Below, one piece after another: positions 1 to 8,697 of a stretch of 53,432 bases of DNA. Position 1 is the stretch's first letter, and the number at the start of each line of letters is the position of its first letter. Below the pieces are notes generated by a model. It saw nothing but the letters and a program-made list of their open reading frames with translations. It was not told the DNA's origin and made no database searches. The stretch lies in the NCBI GenBank assembly GCA_964483105.1, contig CAYZZU010000017.1, positions 1-53,432 of the forward strand. Reading direction: 5' to 3'. This DNA is from CAYZZU01 sp964483105. Lineage in GTDB: Bacteria > CG2-30-53-67. The translations under genes were made by a program, and so were the position numbers.

Positions 1-506
1 AAGATCGGGATAAAGAGCATCATCGGCACGATGATAACATCCTGAAAGATCAGAACGGCCAGGGCCATGTTGCCGTGAGGGCTGTCGACTTCCCCTCTTT
101 CCTGCAAAAGCTTCAATACGATGGCGGTACTGCTCAGTGCAACGAGAAAGCCGATGAAAAGGGATTCTCCCCGTGCAGGGTGGAAGGGGCGGACCACTAT
201 CATGATGACAAGGGTGGTCAACCCTACTTGCAGGGAGCCCCCTGCCAGGACGGGTATTTTGATCCGGGAGAGTCGTTGGAGTGAAAATTCAATACCGATG
301 GCAAAGAGAAGGAGAATGACACCGATCTCCGAAAGAATCTCTACCTCGTGAACGGCCTGGACCAGCTTGAAACCATGTGGACCGGCGAGGATCCCTGTCA
401 GCAGAAGACCGACCATTCCAGGGATCCGCAAACGGTGACACGAGAGCAGGACACCGATGGAGAGGGCGAAGATGATCAGGATATCGTTGAGGATGGCGAC
501 CTGCAT
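1..506 (-). CDS. KefB-type cation:proton antiporter, N-terminal part (cut by window edge)
   Basis: The minus-strand frame stays open from an ATG at 506 to the window edge, giving 168 residues beginning MQVAILNDILIIFALSIGVL. It has repeated hydrophobic helices and the pattern RIPGMVGLLLTGILAGPHG followed by GVILLLFAIGIEFS and ALSSTAIVLKLL. These are typical of the monovalent cation:proton antiporter-2 family (KefB/KefC, GerN-like), inner-membrane K+ or Na+/H+ exchangers. Only the first four to five helices are in the window, so any C-terminal TrkA-N regulatory domain cannot be judged. Family identification is firm; substrate is unknown. Confidence 0.85.
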   Translation of the reverse strand, partial: MQVAILNDILIIFALSIGVLLSCHRLRIPGMVGLLLTGILAGPHGFKLVQAVHEVEILSEIGVILLLFAIGIEFSLQRLSRIKIPVLAGGSLQVGLTTLVIMIVVRPFHPARGESLFIGFLVALSSTAIVLKLLQERGEVDSPHGNMALAVLIFQDVIIVPMMLFIPI

Positions 507-632
507 AGTGGACCCCTGATCGGCAGGGGGTGGCAATCCATCCCCCCTTCATTTTCTTGGCGGGGAATCAGCCATACAAGGTCCCCGCCGGGGATTCAAG
601 AGATTCCCACCCATCCCTTTGTTTGGAGGCAA

Positions 633-740
633 TCATTGCATCGAGGCACCGGGAAAGGACCGTTCGAAAAGTTCGTTGATGGCCTCTTCCCCCTCATCGC
701 TCAAATAGCGGGTGCCGTCGCGAAGGTCCGTTCCATCCGT
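633..740 (-). pseudogene. C-terminal remnant of an unidentified gene
   Basis: A minus-strand frame reads TDLRDGTRYLSDEGEEAIN and continues to a TGA at 633-635, ending FPGASMQ. It has no start codon because a TAA lies a few codons upstream. The acidic helical composition looks like a real protein C-terminus rather than a shadow frame. It sits between the antiporter and an IS end, so it is best read as the tail of a gene whose front was lost in the rearrangement that brought in the IS. The family was not recognised. The rest of 507-850 shows nothing else I can support. Confidence 0.4.
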
Positions 741-849
741 TTCTTATGTTTTGGTGCGTTAGTATGTTCAAAAGGCCAAATGCAATAATAATGAAATATT
801 ATCAAAAACGAAGTCATTGTAAAAGAAAATTTATCTCCTTGTGTTAGCA

Positions 850-1034
850 TAGCAAAAATGTCCCCTTGATCTGCAATGCTAAAATGTCCCCTCCAAGGAG
901 GAAGCACTTATGGAGGGGATGATCATTTTGAGTCAGAAGGAGGCCCATAAGGCAGGTGTAATGCGAGAAGTTGTGGCAGGGAATTTGAGGCTGAAGGATG
1001 TGGCGGTGGTGATGAAGGTCAGTGAACGACAGGC
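850..1034 (+). mobile_element. Left end of an ISNCY-like insertion sequence, truncated
   Basis: Two copies of aaaatgtcccc lie 26 bp apart (855-865 and 881-891), just before a transposase start at 910. This arrangement of subterminal repeats followed by a short leader is typical of ISNCY/IS1202-like element ends. The element is cut after about 185 bp, inside the helix-turn-helix of its transposase. No right end or target duplication is visible. It is inferred to be a dead remnant. Confidence 0.6.
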
Positions 1035-1083
1035 GTTGTTCTGGTTGTCGTCGGGATCGCGCTGCACTTTGCGCCTTGGTTGA
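910..1083 (+). pseudogene. ISNCY-like transposase N-terminus, out-of-frame junction with DUF2905 remnant
   Basis: The ATG at 910 opens a frame with SQKEAHKAGVMREVVAGNL followed by KDVAVVMKVSERQA, which matches the N-terminal helix-turn-helix of ISNCY-family transposases (MSQKE...VIRKVIEGK...AA...LSERQ). After SERQA (near 1034) the sequence belongs to another gene in a different frame. The remaining residues up to the TGA at 1081-1083 are therefore nonsense. Full-length transposases of this family exceed 400 residues, so this 57-residue product cannot be active. Confidence 0.7.
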
Positions 1084-1235
1084 TTACCTGGTTCGGGCAT
1101 CTGCCCGGCGACATCCATATCAAGACCGACTGGAGCGAAATCTTCATCCCGGTTACTTCCATGATCATCGTCAGCTCTGTCATTTTTCCTTTTCCCCATT
1201 TGATTGATCACGCGAAAACGGCTGATACGCAGTGA
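1036..1235 (+). pseudogene. DUF2905-family small membrane protein, N-terminus lost
   Basis: The frame starting at the IS junction reads VLVVVGIALHFAPW, then FGHLPGDIHI, IFIPVTSMIIVSSVIF and a TGA at 1233-1235. DUF2905 proteins are about 70-residue membrane proteins with a central RLPGDI motif between two helices, and this is nearly all of one. The natural start has been replaced by the transposase fragment and no start codon with a ribosome-binding site lies in this frame. The tail overlaps the 3' end of the convergent msrAB gene by 56 bp. Confidence 0.65.
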
Positions 1236-2283
1236 ACAGTTTCATGAATTTCCCGTAGCCCTCTTTCTCCAGGTCTTCCACCCGGATGAATCGAAGTGCC
1301 GCTGAGTTAATGCAGTAACGAAGGCCGGCCGGTTGCGGACCGTCCTTGAAGACATGGCCGAGGTGTGAATCGGCATGTCTGCTCCTGACCTCCGTGCGGA
1401 GCCGGAACAGCTTGGTGTCGTTGCGCTCCACGATGTTCTCCGGTACGAGGGGTCTTGTGAAACTGGGCCAGCCTGTACCGGAATCATATTTGTTCAGAGA
1501 GCTGAAGAGAGGTTCGCCGGATACGATATCCACATAAATCCCCGCCTTTTTGTTATCCCAATAGGCATTGGCAAAGGGCGGTTCAGTACCGTCCTGCTGG
1601 GTGACCCGGTATTGCATGGGCGTGAGTTTCTTCTTTAAGTCGGTCATGGAGCGATTCGTTCCTTTCCTTTTTCGTCCCCAGATCTTTTCCAGGAATGAGT
1701 CTCTGCCTGAGTTGTATCGATAATATCTGTACCGGATCGGATTCTTCTTGTAGTAATCCTGATGATACTCTTCCGCCGGGTAAAAGGTGACAGCCGGGAG
1801 AATGGGTGTTACGACCGGTTTTTTATAGAGGTTCTTTTTTCCCAGGTTGTTTCGCGATTCTTCCGCCGACTTTCTCTGCTTTTCGTTATGAAAAAAGATG
1901 GCCGTGGAATATTGCTTTCCCCTGTCCACGAACTGACCGCCTGGATCGGTCGGGTCGATCTGCCGCCAAAAGACATCCAGAAGTTTCTCGTAGGAAATCT
2001 TCGTCTGATCATAGACGATCTGTACAGCTTCCAGGTGGCCTCCGGTATCATAGGTTTCGTACGTTGGATGTTTGCTGAATCCGCCTGTATAACCGGAGGT
2101 GACGGACAGGACCCCTTCCAATTCTTCAAAAGGTTTTTCCATGCACCAGAAGCAGCCCCCCGCAAAGGTTGCTCGCTGGAAACGATCACTGTCCGGGGCA
2201 GCGCTGGTACTCTTTGGGAAAGAGATCGAGATGATCCAGAATGCCAGTAGCATGATCCCGAAATGAAGGTATGAATATTTCAT
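1180..2283 (-). CDS. msrAB: Peptide methionine sulfoxide reductase, MsrA-MsrB fusion, exported
   Basis: This 367-residue protein repairs oxidised methionine, with MsrA acting on the S epimer and MsrB on the R epimer. Residues 1-29 form a signal peptide ending PKSTSAAP, so it should act outside the cytoplasm. The MsrA domain (about 35-190) carries the catalytic GGCFWC motif and GYTGG. The MsrB domain (about 215-345) has DSGTGWPSF, HLGHVF and the catalytic Cys in RYCINSAALRF. The structural zinc CxxC pairs found in many MsrB proteins are absent, as in the zinc-free MsrB class. No thioredoxin-like domain is fused, so an external reductant is needed. The ATG at 2283 follows an AAAGAGGTG-type ribosome-binding site. 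Confidence 0.92.
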   Translation of the reverse strand: MKYSYLHFGIMLLAFWIISISFPKSTSAAPDSDRFQRATFAGGCFWCMEKPFEELEGVLSVTSGYTGGFSKHPTYETYDTGGHLEAVQIVYDQTKISYEKLLDVFWRQIDPTDPGGQFVDRGKQYSTAIFFHNEKQRKSAEESRNNLGKKNLYKKPVVTPILPAVTFYPAEEYHQDYYKKNPIRYRYYRYNSGRDSFLEKIWGRKRKGTNRSMTDLKKKLTPMQYRVTQQDGTEPPFANAYWDNKKAGIYVDIVSGEPLFSSLNKYDSGTGWPSFTRPLVPENIVERNDTKLFRLRTEVRSRHADSHLGHVFKDGPQPAGLRYCINSAALRFIRVEDLEKEGYGKFMKLFTAYQPFSRDQSNGEKEK

Positions 2284-2404
2284 GATGTTGCACCTCTTTC
2301 CATGATTGGCTCATTCCTGCCTTTCAATTTTAGCCGATCGCTTTGTTTTGCACAACCGGAGTGAAATGCCTTTTACCGGGCCAGCCCTGCAGATGAGTAC
2401 GTTC

Positions 2405-2432
2405 TTGAAAAACGTGTGAAAAGATGTATAAT
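2405..2432 (+). promoter_or_regulatory. Sigma70-type promoter for the 2464 gene
   Basis: TTGAAA (2405-2410), a 16 bp spacer and a perfect TATAAT (2427-2432) precede the gene at 2464. Transcription should start near 2439, which excludes the in-frame upstream ATG at 2416 as the translation start. Confidence 0.6.
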
Positions 2433-2463
2433 GTTCCTGGTCCAGCGAGCGGGGGAATCAAAC

Positions 2464-2952
2464 ATGGTCGGAGCGAAATGGGTTTTTCTGAGAAAGGCGG
2501 ATGGCGGGTTTGAGAATCTGCCGTCTGAGTTGTATCGGACCCTGATTTCGGAAAAGGGTTCAGCGGTCTTTCCAGAATTTGGAGGCAGGACTCTGGAAAT
2601 CGCCCTGGTCCATCTGGAATTGGATCTCGAGATGCCGGTGCGGGTGCGGGCGGTCGAGTTCAGAAGATGTAAGCTGACGAAGAAGGGTTCTCTGGATCAA
2701 AGATTCCAGGAGAGAAGAAAAAAATTGACCTCTGAACTGGCTTCAATCCGTCCCCACAGGATGCCGGCCGGATCGAACGTAGTGGATGCAGCGCGAAGAT
2801 TCAAAGAAAGGCGTTTCGTGAACGAGTTCGCGTGGACTCCCACGATCTCCATGGTGCAGGAGTTGGCCAGACGAATTGAAGAGAAGTCGGAGGGGAGCCT
2901 GAAGGCCAAGGAGGTGCTGCACATGATTCTCAGACTGACGGCCACTGCTTGA
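2464..2952 (+). CDS. Hypothetical protein, 162 residues
   Basis: I do not recognise the family. The protein has no signal peptide or membrane helix. It begins MVGAKWVFLRKADGG, has an acidic strand-rich middle (LEIALVHLELDLEMPVRV), a basic stretch around RFQERRKKLTS and a helical C-terminus. The start at 2464 is preceded by GGGGGA six bases upstream and lies behind a good promoter. It is followed after 28 bp by the MBL-fold hydrolase gene on the same strand, so the two may be cotranscribed. Codon use resembles the neighbours. The coding call is moderately sure and the function is unknown. Confidence 0.6.
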   Translation: MVGAKWVFLRKADGGFENLPSELYRTLISEKGSAVFPEFGGRTLEIALVHLELDLEMPVRVRAVEFRRCKLTKKGSLDQRFQERRKKLTSELASIRPHRMPAGSNVVDAARRFKERRFVNEFAWTPTISMVQELARRIEEKSEGSLKAKEVLHMILRLTATA

Positions 2953-2980
2953 TTCATATCCTGCCCCGAGGAGATTCGTC

Positions 2981-3670
2981 ATGATTCAAATTACCTATCT
3001 ATCGCATGCCGCCTTTCTGATCGAGGGGGGCGGTTCCCGCTTGATCATCGATCCTTTCCTGAGGGGAAATCCCAATGCTCCCGTGTCTCCCGAAGAAGTC
3101 CGCGTGGATTATGTCCTGGCCACCCATGGGCATCCGGATCATCTCGGTGATTCGGTGGAGATTGCCGACCGGAATCAGGCCACAATCGTGGCCCCCTTCG
3201 AGTTGGGGGTTTTCTGCGAAAAACTGGGCGCCAAATCGGTTCACACCATGCATATCGGCGGCAGCCATTCCTTCCCGTTCGGATCACTGAAGATGACCGC
3301 GGCCTTCCATGGCTCCGGGTTTCCGGATGAAGAGGGGATGACCTATACCGGAAACCCCTGCGGTTTTCTGATCCGGATGGAGGGGAAGACGATCTACCAC
3401 GCCGGGGATACGGGGCTCATGGCGGAGATGAAACTGATCGGTGAGTTGAACTCGATCGATGTGGCCATGCTTCCCATTGGAGACAACTACACGATGGGGG
3501 TTGAGGATGCCCTGCACGCTGCCCGTTTTTTAAAGGCGGCCACGGTCGTGCCCATGCATTTCGGCACCTTCCCGGTTCTGATCCCGGACGCGAAAGACTT
3601 CCGTGTCCGGGCGGAAGCCGAGGGAATCGAGGTTCATGTTCTTGAATTCGGTGAAACGCTGAATCTTTAA
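2981..3670 (+). CDS. MBL-fold metal-dependent hydrolase (UPF0173 / YtkL family)
   Basis: This 229-residue cytoplasmic protein has the metallo-beta-lactamase fold. The metal-binding signature THGHPDHLGD is at about residues 48-57, followed by a histidine in TAAFHGSG, an aspartate in YHAGDTGL and a late histidine in VVPMHFGTFP. Length and order of motifs fit the UPF0173 family, close to UlaG-like hydrolases, whose natural substrate is generally unknown. The start follows GAGGAG about 7 bases upstream. The gene 15 bp downstream is on the same strand, suggesting a short operon. Confidence 0.88.
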   Translation: MIQITYLSHAAFLIEGGGSRLIIDPFLRGNPNAPVSPEEVRVDYVLATHGHPDHLGDSVEIADRNQATIVAPFELGVFCEKLGAKSVHTMHIGGSHSFPFGSLKMTAAFHGSGFPDEEGMTYTGNPCGFLIRMEGKTIYHAGDTGLMAEMKLIGELNSIDVAMLPIGDNYTMGVEDALHAARFLKAATVVPMHFGTFPVLIPDAKDFRVRAEAEGIEVHVLEFGETLNL

Positions 3671-3685
3671 AAAGGGGGTCCATAC

Positions 3686-4045
3686 ATGGTGTTTTTAGGC
3701 GGTATTTTAGTCGGTATCGGTCTGCTGTATGGTTTGCTCTTTTGGGCGCTCTCCGTCAGTTTCCGCCAGAACCTCGCCCCTTGAGGTTTTCGCCATTCGC
3801 CGGAGGTCCTCCGGCTTTTGGAAAAGAAACTTCTTGAACGGGGCCGACCGGTTCCGGAGTGGGTGCTTGAAGGACAAAAGAAAACGAGCTGCTCCCTCAA
3901 GGCTCGGAAGCTGGGGCTTGCCTGCGTTGACGAAAAGGCAGCCATTGAGCGGATTCTGAAAAAACAGGCGATGGGGGAACAGGGATTGCCTGAGAGGATT
4001 TCCGACCGCGGCGGAGAAGAAGATTCGGAGAGATCAAAGCGCTGA
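3686..4045 (+). CDS. Small membrane protein with in-frame TGA; possible selenoprotein, or a 32-residue gene followed by a second ORF
   Basis: The ATG at 3686 follows AAGGGGG and opens a 32-residue frame, MVFLGGILVGIGLLYGLLF and on to RQNLAP, ending in TGA at 3782-3784. The same frame continues without another stop to 4045, with strongly protein-like sequence: HSPEVLRLLEKKLLERG, PVPEWVLEGQKK, CSLKARKLGLACVDEKAA. A 7-8 bp hairpin with a G-containing loop starts 15 bases after the TGA, in the position of a bacterial SECIS. Read through, it would be a 119-residue one-helix membrane protein with selenocysteine at residue 33. Alternatively, TTG at 3818 with GGAGG upstream starts a separate 75-residue gene, or the TGA is a disabling mutation. 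The family was not recognised. Confidence 0.45.
3799..3815 (+). promoter_or_regulatory. SECIS-like hairpin 15 nt after an in-frame TGA
   Basis: gccggag, loop gtc, ctccggc forms a perfect 7 bp stem (8 bp if the loop is one base). The apical GGUC begins 21 nt after the UGA, close to its place in E. coli fdhF (about 19 nt), where GGUC is also in the apical loop. The same hairpin covers GGAGG, so it could instead control a downstream TTG start. Confidence 0.4.
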
Positions 4046-4110
4046 CTGCGGGCTGCCATTTCGTGCCATGTCGTTATCAAGAATGCAAGAGTTCCCCCGG
4101 AAACGGCACC

Positions 4111-6165
<2,055 letters not shown>

Positions 6166-6258
6166 GCGGCTCCTGCAGTGTTTCCGTCCGGTGGGGACGA
6201 AATGTTCCGGTCGATACTTTTTATTTCACTCCTGCGCGAACCAATATGATTCATGCCT

Positions 6259-6296
6259 GGCTGAAAGTCTGTGATCCAGATCACAGACTTTCAGCC
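6259..6296. promoter_or_regulatory. Perfect 18-bp inverted repeat with CRP-type core
   Basis: Two 18 bp arms separated by CA form a perfect palindrome whose centre is TGTGATCCAGATCACA, the CRP/FNR-superfamily consensus TGTGA-N6-TCACA. It lies in the 173 bp gap between the end of the slipin gene and the start of the molybdopterin oxidoreductase gene. No T-run follows it in either direction, so it is not a canonical terminator. A CRP/Fnr-family operator for the oxidoreductase gene is the simplest reading; an RNA hairpin at the slipin 3' end is the alternative. Confidence 0.55.
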
Positions 6297-6338
6297 GCCA
6301 AGGTTTTTCACCGCGGGATGGACCGCCTTCCCCTGGCA

Positions 6339-7103
6339 TCACCGGGTTTCAGCGGATGTTTCCTTTGTTTTGTCCAGAAAGGGTTTGATCAGGTCAATCG
6401 GGATTGGGAAGAGAATCGTGGAGTTGTTTTCCGACCCGATTTCGTTCAATGTCTGGAGATATCGAAGCTGCAGTGCCATGGGATGAGCCTCCATGATTTC
6501 AGAGGCCTCCGCCAGCCGCGTGGAGGCCTGATATTCTCCTTCCGCGTGGATGACTTTGGAACGTCTTTCCCGTTCAGCCTCGGCCTGTCTGGCCATAGCC
6601 CGCTGCATCTCCTGGGGAAGATCGATGTGCTTGACTTCCACGAGAGAGACCTTGATCCCCCAGGCGTCTGTCTGCTTGTCGATCACCTGTTGCAGTTCAT
6701 GGTTGATCTTTTCTCTCGCCGACAGGATTTCATCCAGTTCCGCCTGCCCCAGGATGCTTCGGAGCGTGGTCTGAGCCAGTTGCGAGGTGGCGTAGAGGTA
6801 ATCCTCCACTTCGATAATAGACTTCTCCGCCTGGATGACCCGGAAATAGAGGACGGCGTTGACCTTGATCGAGACGTTGTCCCGCGTAATGACATCCTGC
6901 GGATCGATATCCATGGCCACGGTTCTGAGAGAAACCCGGACCATGCGGTCAAGAATCGGGATCAGGATGAAAAGACCGGGGCCTTTGACTGCCAGGAAAC
7001 GCCCGAGACGGAAAACCACGGCCCGGTCATATTCCCGGATGACCTTGATGGTGGAGGCCAAAAACAACAGGATCAGAATAAGGATCGTGACAAGCTGCAA
7101 CAT
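6339..7103 (-). CDS. Slipin (stomatin/prohibitin-family SPFH protein)
   Basis: This 254-residue protein has one N-terminal membrane helix (about 3-20), then the SPFH/band-7 domain: EYDRAVVFRLGRFLAVKGPG, PQDVITRDNVSIKVNAVLYF and the helical SAREKINHELQ. A C-terminal coiled coil (QAEAERERRSKVIHAEGE) follows. Slipins form oligomeric membrane scaffolds and occur with NfeD-type proteases, exactly the gene found 72 bp upstream here. In archaea the partner protease cleaves the slipin C-terminus. Whether that holds here is inference. Confidence 0.92.
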   Translation of the reverse strand: MLQLVTILILILLFLASTIKVIREYDRAVVFRLGRFLAVKGPGLFILIPILDRMVRVSLRTVAMDIDPQDVITRDNVSIKVNAVLYFRVIQAEKSIIEVEDYLYATSQLAQTTLRSILGQAELDEILSAREKINHELQQVIDKQTDAWGIKVSLVEVKHIDLPQEMQRAMARQAEAERERRSKVIHAEGEYQASTRLAEASEIMEAHPMALQLRYLQTLNEIGSENNSTILFPIPIDLIKPFLDKTKETSAETR

Positions 7104-7175
7104 GGCTTCTCTCCTTATGGTTCCGGTTCAGAACAGTCATGGCTCAACGGATCGCTGAGTCATGATCCAAGCATC

Positions 7176-8465
7176 TTATCTTTCCCTGCGCCTGACGATC
7201 AGTGTCAAGCCTTCCAGGCCCGAGACCTCGATTTCCATCCCTTTTTCAATCCGTTCTGAACTTCGGGCTTTCCAGATTTCACTGTGCACGAACACATCAC
7301 CTTCGGGATCGAGGTCGGTTTCGGCGCGGCCCGTTTCCCCGATCAGTGCCTCCGGACCGGAGGCGTGTTTTCTCCTGTGTACCTTGATGGCCATACCGAT
7401 CATCCAGAAAAAGAAGAGTGCGGTCAAGGCGACCGTAGGAAGGATGACCGTCATGGAGACCTTCAGATAGGGCGCAGGCGATTCGATCAGAAGGAAGGAT
7501 CCGAAGGTCATGGATATGATTCCGCCGATGGAGAGGATCCCGTGACTGACGACCTTGATCTCGGCGATAAAAAGAATGATGGCGAAGAGAATCAGCAAAA
7601 GTCCGGCATAATTGATGGGCAGGGACTGGAAGGCGTAGAAAGCGAGGATGAGGCAAATTCCCCCTACAACGCCGGGCAGAATGGCTCCGGGATTGGAAAG
7701 TTCAAAGAAAAGTCCGTAAAACCCGAGGATCATGAGGATATAAGCCACGTTGGGATGGGTCAGGGTGTCCAGGATTTCGTAGCGGAGTCCCCGGGGGATC
7801 TTTTGGATCGGGATACCCCGGGTATGAAGCTGAACCTTCTTCCCCGCCACAAGGACGGTCCGGCCGTCGGTCTTTTGGAGTAGATCCGGAAGGTCTCCGG
7901 CGATCAGGTCGATTACATGTTTTTTGAGGGCTTCGTCATCGGTGATCGAGACGCTCTCACGGACCGCTTTTTCCGCCCATTCTTCGTTTCTTCCATGCTG
8001 TTTGGCAAGGGAACGGATAAAGGCGGAAAAGTCGTTTTCTACCTTTTTCGCCATTTCCTTGTCCATTTTCCCCCCACCGAGATTGACTGGATGGGCGGCT
8101 CCGATGTGGGTCCCCGGCGCCATGGCCGCCACGTGCGCGGCAAGGGTGATGAAGACTCCGGCCGAGGCGGCCCTCGCGCCGTTCGGGGCCACGTAGACAA
8201 GGACGGGGACCCTGGAAGCGAGGATTCCCTTGACAATCTTACGCATCGATTCCCCTAATCCTCCCGGGGTGTCCATTTGCAGTACCAGGCATTCCGCCCT
8301 TCCTTTTTCCGCCTCCTGGATCGCTTTCAGGATGAATTCCATGGAGACCGGATTGATGATTCCGTCGATTTCGATCAGGTAGGCCTTTTTCTCCGCGCAG
8401 GATCCTTGCGATGGAGAGAGAAGGAGGAGAGGCAGCAACAGAGTCAGTATGATGAAACGCTTCAT
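7176..8465 (-). CDS. nfeD: NfeD-family membrane-bound serine protease (ClpP-class)
   Basis: This 429-residue protein begins with a signal peptide (KRFIILTLLLPLLLLSPSQG). A ClpP-class protease domain follows, with LVLQMDTPGGL, then GARAASAGVFI containing the nucleophile Ser and a downstream Lys region. Four to five membrane helices come next (LILAFYAFQSLPINYAG and others), and the C-terminal NfeD OB-fold domain has ALIGETGRAETDLDPEG. It is the long form of NfeD and pairs with the slipin gene just downstream. The ATG at 8465 is preferred to an in-frame GTG at 8507 because it directly begins the signal peptide, although its ribosome-binding site is weak. Confidence 0.9.
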   Translation of the reverse strand: MKRFIILTLLLPLLLLSPSQGSCAEKKAYLIEIDGIINPVSMEFILKAIQEAEKGRAECLVLQMDTPGGLGESMRKIVKGILASRVPVLVYVAPNGARAASAGVFITLAAHVAAMAPGTHIGAAHPVNLGGGKMDKEMAKKVENDFSAFIRSLAKQHGRNEEWAEKAVRESVSITDDEALKKHVIDLIAGDLPDLLQKTDGRTVLVAGKKVQLHTRGIPIQKIPRGLRYEILDTLTHPNVAYILMILGFYGLFFELSNPGAILPGVVGGICLILAFYAFQSLPINYAGLLLILFAIILFIAEIKVVSHGILSIGGIISMTFGSFLLIESPAPYLKVSMTVILPTVALTALFFFWMIGMAIKVHRRKHASGPEALIGETGRAETDLDPEGDVFVHSEIWKARSSERIEKGMEIEVSGLEGLTLIVRRRER

Positions 8466-8515
8466 AAGAGTTTTTTCTTTTTGTTGAGGAAAGGACTCCG
8501 ATTCCACTTCCTGTC

Positions 8516-8544
8516 TTTATACTGCAAAACGGTTTTTTTGTCCA
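8516..8544 (-). promoter_or_regulatory. Promoter for the nfeD-slipin operon
   Basis: On the minus strand TGGACA (8544-8539), a 17 bp spacer and TATAAA (8521-8516) lie about 50 bp before the nfeD start. Confidence 0.5.
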
Positions 8545-8697
8545 TTTCATTTCTTCCCTATTGACTTCACTTCAGGGGTTTGACAGTATGGAAAAATCTG
8601 TACAAAAGTCTCTTAAGACTCCAGGTTTTTCCCGGGGCATGCCGACAGGATCCTCAATTTCCGGTTTACCCGGGCCGGAACCGATGGAGCGAAGGGA

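Noticed and set aside
6246..7259. Open plus-strand frame of 337 codons across the slipin gene
   Set aside because: The slipin on the minus strand is unmistakable and the plus-strand translation has no recognisable features.
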